Assembly (NCBI GenBank): GCA_030533105.1
Contig: JAUNJT010000001.1
Coordinates: forward strand, 20,933-61,586
Direction: 5' to 3'
DNA from: Eggerthellaceae bacterium
Lineage (GTDB): Bacteria > Actinomycetota > Coriobacteriia > Coriobacteriales > Eggerthellaceae
DNA: 40,654 nt
Shown here: in pieces, positions 20,201 to 32,200 of the stretch
Position numbering within the stretch: position 1 is the first letter of the stretch
Layout: each line of letters starts with the position of its first letter
Translations under genes and position numbers: made by a program
Notes under the pieces: generated by a model
What the model was told of the DNA's origin: nothing
The model's database searches: none
The model's input: the letters and a program-made list of their open reading frames with translations, nothing else

Positions 20201-23200
20201 CGATGCCCGAGCCCATGATGGCATAGGCCGTGGCGCGGCCGTTAGCTTCGATCGTGAGGGTTCTGCTGACGGTGAGCATGCCTGTGCCGAGGACCTTTGC
20301 GTTGTTCACGGTGTCGTTCTCGGCATATGCCACGTTGACCGCAATCGCGATGGCCGCGTTTGCCGAACCGATACCGGTAGCGTTGGCGGTCGTCACGTTC
20401 GGATTGCTCTCACGACCCGCATAGACTTCCAGCGCTCCGACTTCGATCTCGGTTCCGGTCGAATCGACGATCGCCTCATTGTCTGCGGTGAGGTTGGAGA
20501 CGAAGACGTTCACGCCGACGACGAGACCGCCCACATCGATGGCGAGGCACTCGGTATCCGCCTTGGCAGAGAAGGCGCTATCGATGGTCGCCTTGTTGTC
20601 CACGATGACGTTCTTCTGGAAGACGCCGGCACGGATGAGCGAGTCGTTGCTCACAACGAGCACGTTCGTGCTGAGCGAGACGAGGCTCGCAGAGATACCC
20701 AGCGTAAGGGCCTGGCCCTTCGTGGTGATATTGTTCCCGATCGTGAGGCTGTTCACGTGCGCTTGCTTATTCGTGCCGCTGGCACCGGCAATGGCGCTTT
20801 CGACCTTGCCCTGCGCAAGAGGCGTGGTGCCGACGTACGTGAGGATGATCGGATCGATGGTTGCTATGGCAACGCCGGCCTTGGCGGAAATGGTGCCGAT
20901 GACGCCGCCGATGATGTTGGCATGCGCCGTAACGCTGCCACTGGCGGTGACCACGAGATTCTTGACGTCATTGAGCGTCGTCGCCTGGCCCACGAAGGTG
21001 TGGACGGTCATATGGTCGACCGCAACGGAAGCCGCGCCATTGACGGCGACGCTTCCGCCAGCAAGGCTCGCCGCGAAGGTGGTGGCGTCGAATTCGGTAT
21101 CGGTGTGAACGGTCACGGTGTCGGACACGTTCTCGATCACGGAGGCGCCGACGACGCCTGCATAGACGACGCCATTGCTGACGACGACGGCCGCAGAGGC
21201 GGATACCGCCACTTTACCGGCCGCGAGACCGAAGGTCGCGGATGCGGCAACTGGGAAGTGCGTCTCGGCCTTGACGGTTACGTTCACGGCCTTGGTTACG
21301 TCACCGGCGATATAGGCGTAGGAATTGCTATCGAGCACGAGCACCGCCACGCAAGGCGCGACACCGACCATACCGATGGAGCCTGCTGCGCCGACGACGC
21401 GGACGCTGCGCCCGTTGAACACGGCCCCGACATTGCCAAGGCTATCCGCCTTGGAGCTTCCTTTCTTGATTTGCTCGTTGAATGTCGCGTTGCGATTCGC
21501 CTCGTCAGAGCCTGCGGGAGCTGCAACCTTGGCGGAGCCGGTCCAGGAAGTAACGTTTACGTTCCCTCGGGAAATCAGCTTAGAGCCCGCTTCGGTGTAG
21601 GCGACCGCGTTCGCGTGGGTTATGCCCACGGCAACGGTTGTCGAGACGCCGACCATGCCGCCCGAAGCGGTGAATGCCATGAGATCCAGCAAAAGCATGT
21701 TCTTGGCGCTGATGGTGATGTTGCGGGCATCCACTACGGAGCCGGCGGCCACATAGGCGCGAGCATTATCATCACCGGTGATGGCCGGAACATCGGCGCT
21801 TACGGTTTGCTCGTCATCGTCAGAGGCTTTGTAGACATCGTTGACGTCTGCGAGATCGACGCCGGAATCGAGCATGTAGTAGGTCTTTCCGGAAACGATC
21901 GTCTTATCCTCGGTGGGGATGTAATCGTCGCCGACTTTCTCGAAATAGTCCTTCAGGCCATCCTTGGTTGGGGTGGAAACCTTCACATAGGACGCTTCAG
22001 GCTGTATGCCACTGCCCTCGGTGGGGTCGGCATACGAGGTGCCGTCGCCCTCGAACAACGACTCAATGTTGGTACCATCGAGCTTGGCGTTGATCGCCTT
22101 GCCTGAAGCGGTCTGCTTGCTCGCGTCGTCCTTGAAGATGGTGGCAGAAAGCTCATCCCAGAAGTCGGCAGGCTTGAAGTAGTGGTACTTCTCCTCGCTG
22201 TAGCACGCATCCGTGTGCTTGTGGCCGTTCTTGCCGTCATCCTGATCCTTGCCGCAGACAAGGATGCTATCCTCCGCCAAGATGGCGTCGGAGGAATCCT
22301 GATCGAGACCGCCGCCGACGACGCTCACGAGCACAGTGACGCCCACGCCCGCCTCGCCACCGGCGGAAATGGTGGCCAGGTACATCTGGATATCGCGCAG
22401 GCCGGTGGCTTCGATCTTCACGTCGTTCGCGCAAGTAACGATGCTGCTCTTACCCAGATACGCTTCGATGGTGTTATTGGAAACGCTCACGATCGCCGTG
22501 ATGCCCACGCCCGCTTGGCCAGAGACTGCAGCGGTGCCGGCAATGCCGAGCAGCGTGTACTCGTCCGCAGCGATCACGGACAGGCTCGCCGCATCGATCG
22601 TGGTGTCGATGCTGTTCTCGTCGTCACCGACATAGGCCTTGGTCACGATTTCGGTGACCACGACGGCAATGGTGCCGGAAACGGCTGCCGTGCCGGAGCC
22701 GGTGATGCCTAAAACGTCGGCATCGATGCGCTCGAAGGAGTTGGCGGTGATGGTGACATCGCCATCGGCGTTGACATCGGAACCGGCGACGATCTTCGCG
22801 GTGGTATTCGCCGTGAAGTAGGTGACGGCCACGATGCCGGTGACGCTTGCGGATCCGGAGGCGCCCACAGCACCTGCCGCGTTGATCAGATGGCTGTCGT
22901 TCATGGCAGCCACGATCACGTCGCCGGAAGCTTTGACGGTTCCGCCGAGCTCGGCCGTAGTGGTGTCGTTGAAGTAAAGGACGGTCGCGCCTGCGCCTAC
23001 GGCAACGCCGGCGGCAGAGACGCTCACGCTGAAGATGTAGAGGTCATCGGTGGGCTCGGTGGATTCGTCCAAACCTTGAACAATGCCCTCCGGCGTACGC
23101 TTGTCGCCCGCATTCACCTCGACATCATGCGCAATAAGCTCGCCTGCCTGGTAGGCATTCACGCTGGCGACGATATCCTTGTCGTAGGTGAGAACGGTGA

Positions 23201-26200
23201 CGGAAGCGCCCACACCCGCGGTACCGGCAGCATCAAGCGAACCGGTGACCAGATAGATGTTGGAATCAGACGAAGCGAACGTCGATAGGTCACCCTCCGA
23301 ATCGTCGTTGGAGTCCGCATCTATCCGCCCGCCTCCGTAGATGATGGCGTGTACGTTATTCGAATAGACGCCGGTGTTCACCACGCCCGCAACGGCTGCC
23401 TTGCCGGATGCCGCGCCTGACACGCCGACGCCGAGGAATGTCTCATTTGATGTCGCCGAAACGACGACGCCCTTGCGTTTGCCATCGCGATTCGGACTCG
23501 AGATGCCTGCTCCGCCGCCGCCAGCGGCCAGCATTGCGCCATAGCCCACGAGGGCGTGCACATCGTTGCTGACGACCGTGGTAAGCACCGTTGCGCCCAC
23601 CGCAGCCGTACCAGAGCCTGCGACTGAGCCCGCAGCGATATACATCTTGGTGTCATAGTCTGCAAAGATGCCGATGGAACCCTTGACAGCGGTGACCTTC
23701 GCGTTGTCGGCGATCTTAGCTGTCACGCGATTGGTTGAGACGATGACCGGAACGGTTCCACTCACGGCCACGTCTCCGCTCCCGGCACCGCCTATCACGA
23801 CGACGACCGAGTAATCTTTTGCCTTCGCGTTGACGATCGCATCGCCGGTATTTGCGGTGACCTGGGCGTCCTCGCCCACTTCGGCGGTAACGTCGCGGTC
23901 GAACACGAACACGTTCACGACTGCGCCTACGGCAACCGAGCCGGAGCCGGCTAGAGCCGTGGAGACCGCGACCATGAAGGTCTCGGACTCAGCGGAAACG
24001 CTCACGTCCTTTTCGGCTGTGACAACAGCATCATCATCGATGACCGCCATGGTGTTCGAACGCGTGACGACTGCGCTGACAACGGCGGCCACACCCACCT
24101 TGGTGCTAGCCGAGATCGATCCGAGCACGTTTACGAGGAACTCTTCGGAGTTCGCTGCAACACGCACGGAACCATTGCTGGAAGTCACATGCGCGCCATC
24201 GCCGATGCTCGCAAGGGTCTGCGTCTTTTGGACGAGCACCTGCACGGTGCCTCCCACGGCAACGTCTTGGGCGCCGGCATATGCGAACGAAATCGGGATG
24301 AGTTTCGCATCGTCTTGCGCGTAAACGATCACATCGTCGCCGGCGTTGACAACCGCACCATCGGCGATCTCGGCAACGAAGGAGTTCTCAGCGACGATGA
24401 CCGGAACCACCGCGCCAACGGCCACGTTGCCCGTGGCGCTGTTGGCCGGCGCGACGGAGATCACGAGGATGTTGGAGCTCTCATACGCGCTACCCTCAAG
24501 TTCGAAGTACCCGAGTTCGGACGGATCGCCAGACGGAGCGTCCACCTTGGTATAGACATAGCGATCGTCCAAGGCGCCGGTGCCCGAGCGGGTATAGTAG
24601 TCCTTACCCGCCTGGACGGAGGTATCGGATGTCGCGATGAATTCGCCATTGAAGTTCGGATCGGGTTGCGACCCATGCGCCGCAACCTTCACCTTACCGC
24701 CAGCGTTGATGATGCTGTGGTTGGCTGCTCCTGCATCGGTGCCCACGGCCGCGGTCGTCGAACCCATGTCGACGTAGACCGAAACGGAGGCGCCCACGCC
24801 CACCTTTGCTTCCGAAATCGAGAAGGATCCGGTGATCATGCGCGCGTTGGTGCCGCATGCCGCTTCAACGGTCACATCGCTTGCGAGGTCGATCGTGCAA
24901 CCATCGCCGATGAGCGCTTCGATCGTGTTGTTAGCGAACACGAAGGCGAAGCTGCCGGCCACATTGGCCGTTGACTGACCGCCGGCCGTCTGGACGGCGC
25001 CCGCAATGGCCTCGGTATAGTAGTTGGTCGAGGACAGGAAATTCAGCAAATCGATGGCACCGAGAATCGTATCGGTGTCGATGTTGATGTCGATGTCGTA
25101 CTTGGTTACCGCACCATCCTGGACTGGCTGCACGGTGATGATGGCCTGGTCCTTTGCCTGCGTGATAGCCTCGTTCGGCGCCGCAGCCTTCTTAACGGAC
25201 GGCTTAAGCTCGATGAGATACGACAGATCCTTGCCGAGCGCATAATCGCTGAAGGTCACGATGGCCTTCTCGGAGCTCACGTTGAGGTTGTTGCCCAAGA
25301 TCGTTGCGCCATCGCCCACGGTCGCACGCACGATATCATTGCCGTAGATGAGCGCGAACGACGCACCCACGCCCACGGTGGAACCGCCGGATGCCGTCAG
25401 CGCGCCTGCGCGAACCGCGAGCTTAGACTTGTCGAAGGCCTTGACGGCGATGTCGCCGCCGGTGACGGTCGCTCCGTCAGCAATGGAAGCCTCGGTCTCG
25501 CTGTTGGAGACGAGGATCGAAACAGCACCTGCAACCGTTGCGGTGGAACCGCTGCCGGAAGCAGCACCCGCGATGGTCTGCGCGCCGAGCAGGCCGGCAT
25601 ACACGCCATCCATATTCTGCGTGTAGGTTGCAACGATGTTCACAGCGCCGGCTTGTGCGGCCCTATCCGTCCAGTCGGCATCTGCGGACGTAGCGTCCAA
25701 GGCCTTGGCCGTGCCGCTGACGGTGGCATAGGTCTTGTTATTGTTCACACCCACGGCAACAGCTGCACCGATGGTCGCCATGGAGGCCTCGCCCGTCGCA
25801 GCGGCACCCGTGGCATAGGTGCGATAGTTCGCATTGTTCGTAGCAAGTACGTCGAATCCGCCAGCCGTCAGCGTGCCAGAGAGCAGCGCCTTGGACAGGT
25901 GATTCGTGATGTTCACCGCAATGGCTGCAGCGAACTGGACGCTCTTGCTGCTGGTGTCGGTCGGGGCAGCCTCTTCGCTGGTTGCCCCCTCATTGGCTGC
26001 CGTCTCAGGATTGGTGGTCTTGGTGGTGTTCTTGGTCACGGCCGACGTGCCCTCGCTCGTGGGAGCCTTCTCCTCGGTCTTAACATCCTGCGTCTTCAAC
26101 AGGTTGCTCGAGAGCGAAGCACCCGGATCGGCCTTCGGCTTCTCTGCATTCGTATTGTTCTCGTTCTCGTTCGAGTTGTTCTCGTTGTTGTTGGACTCGC

Positions 26201-29200
26201 TCGTGCTCGAACCGCTCTCCACGTTTTCCGTGTTGGTATTGGTCTTCAGCTCGTCAGCATGCGTGTTCACGTTCGCGTTCGCATCGAGCTTGCCGTTGAT
26301 CTTATCGGCCGTCGCGTTGTCGCCCTGATTCTTGTTCGGATCGGAGGCCGATGCTTGGCCGCTGCTGACCTTGCTGAGCCAGTTCTCGATATCCTGGGAG
26401 TTGATGTTCTCGAGGCGCTCAACGGTACCGGCGAACTTGGCGAAGTAACGAGCCAAATCCGCGCCCATGGCGGTCGCGGTGCCTACGGCCTCGTCTTCGG
26501 TGTGCGCGAACGCATCGACGAGCACCTTACCGGCTGCAGAGCCGGTACCCTTGAAGTTCGCTATCGTTTCGCTTGCGGGAATGTTCACGGCCACCGCTGC
26601 GCCCACGGCGGTCGAGCCGCCGCACGCGAAGCCGGATGCCTTCGCTAATGTCGTGCCCTTGCTCTCCGCGTATACGGCAACGCCATAGCCCTTATCGCCC
26701 TTCGTCACAGGGTCAACCGTGAACTCGGGATGTGCTGCCTCGCCCTCGCCCACCGTGACGGTGGCACCTGCGGATGCAAGCGTGCTGCCTTCCTCGAAGA
26801 CCGCTTCGATGGTTGCATCGATGATGTTCAGCGCGACGGAGGCGTCAAGCGCGATGCTCTTCGTGGAGGTCTCTTTGTCCTCGAAGGGATCGGTGCCGGC
26901 GACCGAATAGGTCTCGGCGATGTTGCGCGCCGTTGCATGGAGGTCAAGGCCGCCCGCCTCGACGGTGCGGTTCTTGCCAATCGTAGCCTGCGTGTTGAGG
27001 TCGGCGACGACTAGGCCGAACGCTGCACCCACGCCGACGCCCTTTTTGCTATCGGCCGCGGAAGGCATCGTACCCGAACTGGACGTGTTACCGCCAACAC
27101 CCGTGGTGCCAGAGCTCGTCTTGCCGTTCGCGGTCGTCGCCGTAGTGGTCTTGGCATCGGCCTTGCTCGCTGCTTCGGCATTCTTATCGGGTTCGCTGCC
27201 GTCACCGGTGACCGCAGCGGTCGCCACGGTGTCGAAGGTCTCAGCGCTCTGGGCGGCAACCGTCAGGATGCCCGTTACGCTGATGTCCTTCTCGCGTGCG
27301 TTGCCCGCATGGTCCTTGATGGTCGCGGTCGTATCGCCATTGACGACGGCGATCGAGACACTGCCCGCAATGCCGACGTCAGAGGCGCCCGCACCGGCAA
27401 CGGACCAGGTGGTGAACGTGCTCGCAGGAGCCGCGGCACCCGTTCCGAACAGTGAGTAGAAGAAGTTATAAACCTTGTTGATGAGTTGGTTCGTGGTCAT
27501 CGTCGTGCCAGGGAACATGTCGGTGATGCAGTCAGGAAGCATATTCCACAGCGTGTTGAAGTTGAAGAGCCTACCGAACACGTCCTGCGCAAGGTCGTTG
27601 GCAATGCGCTGCATGTCTGCGCTCAGGTCCGGAGCCGCCATTCCGCCAGCAACGCCGAGGCGATTGCCGAGCATGCTGAAAACCTGAGAGAGGACCGCCT
27701 GGGCGATGGGACCCTTTTGGGCCTCAAGCAAATCACCGCGGTCTTCCCAGAGCTTGGTGATGCGATCGGTGATGCTGTCATAGAAGATGCCCAGGATGCC
27801 GTTAAGGCCATCGACGCTGACCGGATTGCCGTTTTCGAAGAAGCTCACGACGTTCTCGAACTTCTTGATCATCTTGTTGACATATTCCTTCAGCTTGTCG
27901 ACAAGGTCGACGTCCAGTTCGGCATTAGCCTTGGAGTCATCGATCTGCGCTGCGAGCACCATCGCATCGCCACCAACCGTCAGCGTTGTGTCGCCGACAA
28001 GTGCCGTGGTGTCGTGGTTCACGATGTTGAGCGAAACGGCAGCGCCGATGCCGATCCTCGACTTCGTAGCCGACGCGTTGGCGAAAACCTTGGAATCGGT
28101 ATCGCTGTACGAGATGACGGAGAGGTTGCCTGTCGTCTCGATGGCCAGATTGTCGCAAATCTCAGCGATAACGTCGTTATAGGCGATGGTAAGACCGAAT
28201 GCCGCCGCGAAGGAGACGCTGCCTTCGGAGGTCTGGGCCTTTTGGCGGTTGCTGGTCTTGTCGGTGATGGACGTGCCAGCAAGACCGGTTGATCCGGTGA
28301 GCTGACCGAGCGAAGACCCAGCCTTTATGGCCTTGTCAGCTTGTGCGTCTGAATCACCGGATTTCGATGAGTCTCCCTCCGATGAGTCGCTTGATCCTGG
28401 GTCTCCTCCTTCGCTCGACGAGCTGTTGGAGGAATCACCTGACTGACCGCTCTTGGAGCCGCCCGTGCCCGCAGCGCCGGCTTTCACGGTATTCGTTGTC
28501 TGCTGGACGCCCTTGGCGGTGACAGAAAGGTTTAGCGCCTTGACCGAGCGGTTCAGCCGCGAGCTCGTGTTGTCGTTGGCGACCACGATGCCGAACGCAC
28601 CGCCGATGCCGACACCGGAACCAGCGGCTGCAGCGTCACCCGTGTAGGCACGTGTCATGCTGTTGTCGGCCTTAATCGTGGCATCGCCCGAAGCCTTGAT
28701 CTGGTTACCGCTGCCAAGATATGCCTTGACAGTCGAGCTCGACACGCCCAACGCCAGCGCCGGGGTTACTGAAGTTCCGCCTGCGGAACCTGCTTTGCCC
28801 GTAACGAGCTGATTGCCCGAATGCGTAGCGGAGACGGTGAGGCTGCCGAGCGTTCCCGTCACGGTAAGCGTGCCATCGGGTATGTTCGCTATGGTATCGA
28901 TGCCGGTGACATCGATGGCCAGGCCGGCTCCGACACCGACGCCCTCGCCGCCGGCCTTTGCGTTGGACGAGCAGTCGGCAACGGTCTTGGTGTTGGTCTT
29001 CGCCGATGCGGTCGCTGCCAGCGAACCGTCGGCAATCGTCACGTTCGCATTATCAGCAATATAGGCGTTCGTGTTAAAACCGTTTACTTGGATGGCGATG
29101 GCTCCGGCAACGGAGTTGTCCGCGTTGGAGAAGCCCGCGTGCGCCTGAGCATCGCTTGAAGCGAACGGCGTCGAGGCGTTGATCCTCAGCCCCTTCGCGT

Positions 29201-32200
29201 TGACGGTCGAACGCTCGCTGATATAGGCGTTGCTGTCGTGATCCACGACAACGACGGACAGCGCAGCACCAAGCGCGGTGGTCTCCTGCTTTGCAGGCCT
29301 CGAAACATTGGCGATTTCGCCGCCCCGCACCAAAATCTTGCTGTTCTTATTCTCTTTCTCGGTGGCAATGGAGAGATCTCCTAAAACGATGGTAATCTTT
29401 CCGCCCGTAACGGTCAGTTTACCCGCGTTGTCCCTCACAAGCACTACGTTATCGCCGTCGATGAGGATACGCCCGCTCGTGACCGTGAAGATGGTTTCAT
29501 AGAATTCGGTCGCACCGCCTTTAAGTACGTAACTCCCGGTTTGTGTCTCGCCCTTACGCACGAACGTGACGTTATCGAACGCGAGGTTGCCGGAATAGGT
29601 TCCGCTGAACTTGAAAGAGAAGGTGCCGTCGATGTAGACGCTCATCGATTTGCCATCGGGATTCTCATACTTCACATAACCGGTATCGTTCGCACCCGTG
29701 GACTTGGTTCCGTTCATGATGTGATAGGTAGCAGACTCGGTGATCGTGAAGGGGCTGTCGCTTGCAAGGGTGAACTTGTTGCCCGTCATGGTGACTGTGG
29801 AGCCTTCCGTTCCCTCTTCGCCAGTCGTTGCTGCGATGAAGGTCGTCTTGACTTCGTTCTTGGCGGAATCCTTGGTCTCGATCATTTCAAACTTATCGGC
29901 ATCGAAGTTGGTGCCTGCAGTGATGTCGACCAGCAAATCCTTCTCGATGTTGATTTCCTTCATGGTCGGTGGCGTGATTTGACCGCCCGCATGAACGAGC
30001 TCACCTGACTGGTCGCTCCCTGGCGTCTTGTCCGAATGGATCTGGTTTACGTCGCTGACGGTGACGGTGACGGAGCGGAAGGTGCCGGCGTTATCGTACT
30101 TGTCGCCGCCATAGCGCTTTACATCACCCTGGTTGGCGATGATCTTCATGTCGCCACCGACAACCTTCTGGATGGAGAAGTTACCCGTGACCACATGCTC
30201 TGGATTATTTTCTTCGTTGGTCACGGTTGTGCCATAGTTGTTATGCAGGTAGATGGTGCCGCCCTCAAGCGTGAGCGTCGCTCCCGTCAAAACGATGCGA
30301 CCTTCCTCGAGCAGGAGCGTGCCACCGGTGATTGTGAGGTTGGCGCCCTCATAGGTCTTCGTGGATTGGCCGTCCTTAACGGTGGTCTTGCCCGGGTTGT
30401 TGAGCACGATGTGGTCGTTTGAACCTGTACCCTTCCACGTGATGGTACCACCGGAATTGGACGTCATATCAATGCGGACGTTTTCGATGGTCGTCGTACC
30501 TCCTGTGATGATCCAAGAGGCGTCGTTGCCGCGTGAAACCGTGCCGCGCTCGTTCTTGAAGGTCGTGCTGGCATCAGACTCGAGATTCACAGCGGTCTTC
30601 GTCGCCGTATACTCGCCGTTGGCCATAAGGATGACGAGGCCGCCCGTTTCGAGCTTCTCGATATCGGCCTTCTCGACCGATGCGGTGATTTTGGCCGAGT
30701 TGTCGATCGTCTTGTTCTGCTTGGATTGGGCGGTATTGGTCTTCGTCAGCGTCGTGGCGTCAGCGAGCGTGGTCGCGATGGTCGTCGCCTTCGCATCGAG
30801 GACCACGTCTGCGCCCGAAGTGATCGTACCGGTAGAATCGATGTGCGCGTCAGCCGCGTTGATGATGACGGTGATAGCCGCAGCACCTACCGCATGAATT
30901 GTCGAGCCAGTTGCTTCCTTGGGGGCCTCGGCGGGAGTCTCGGTAGATGTGTTGTTATTGTCGTTGGAGCTGTTAGTCTCGGAAGAGTTGTTGTTGCTGC
31001 TCGCGTTGTCCTTGTCGTTTTCCGGGCTGGAGCTCGAATCGGTTGCGGTGTCGAACACCTTGTTGACGGCTTTGCCATCCTTCTTGCCTTCGTCTGAGGC
31101 ATTGCCGGAATCGCTGCCCTCATTCGAGCTCTCGTCGTTGATGGACTGCTTGGCAACGTCGAAGCCGCCAGAGATCTTGTTGTCATTCGCGTCGGTCTTC
31201 TTCATCGAGCCCTTGACGGCTTCGATGATGCCAGGAGCGAGCTTTGTGAGCTGAGCCACGGTGAGATTCTTGATCTTGGTGTTGGCATCGACGGTTGTCG
31301 AAGTCGCCGGCTTGCCGGAAACGGCCTTGCCGATCGCCTTGTCGAGTGCCGTTGCCTGGGCGCGGACATCGCCGCCTGCCGTGATGTTCGTTGTGCCAGT
31401 GATGATGGCATTCGCCTCATGCACCGCGACGTTGATGGTGAAGAAGCCGCCCGACTCATAGTTGGAGGTACCCTTCTTGGGGAGCGAGGACGATGCGCTT
31501 TGCGAAAGCGAGCTCGTCGCCTGCGCGGAGACCATGCCGTTGGCGATGATCGTGGAATCCTTGATCTCGACGTCCGTATAGCTCACAGCCACGTTGAGCG
31601 CGAGCGATGCGGGAACAAGGCCGGTCGTGGAAGCCGCGAGCTCCTGGATAGCCGTAGTGGCACGCAGGATCAGGCTGCCCGTCGTTTCGATGGTGGCGCC
31701 ATCGAGCACGATGTGGTTATCCATCACAGCGGTCGTGATGGCGACGGAAAGCGGGAGAGCCGAAGCATCGCAGGTGATGGTGATGGTGCCATCCGACGTC
31801 ATGGCGATACCCGCTCCGGCTTTGATGGTACCGAAGATATCGATACCCGAATTGCCGACCTTGACGGTGACGAAGTTGATCTGCGGAATGGGCAGCATGC
31901 CGTGAATCTGCTCGGATTTTGCTTCTATCGAGACGAACTCGCTCGCATCGATGACGGCATCCTCGGCGATGGTGACGTTACCATCGCAGACGAAGTTGAA
32001 GCATGACAGGTCGAGGTCCAGGTCGTCCTGGCCTTCGACGACCGCGCTCACCGGAATCGGGATTACGAAGTTCGTGTCATCATCGAAACCGCGCAGGATG
32101 ATGTTGCGCGCATAGATGCCTGCTGCCTGACGCTTGGCTTCGGGAACGTTCGCAGCCGCTGCTTTCGAAAGCGCGATGCTTACGCTAGCTTCCTCGACCG

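Larger units (their letters stand above)
21000..25935 (-). repeat. LktA-like beta repeat array
   Basis: Tandem units of about 52-57 residues following V-A-V-G-x-x-V-x-V-x-V then T-A-x-I-x-D-x-A-x-V-x-A and a closing strand. Consecutive unit cores lie near 24430, 24270, 24098, 23943, 23780 and 23612, with insertions later. The composition (Val, Ala, Gly, Thr, with few aromatic or basic residues) suggests a stacked beta-solenoid. The array includes a CGK...HxH...C insert and two GKxYY modules. Confidence 0.75.
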
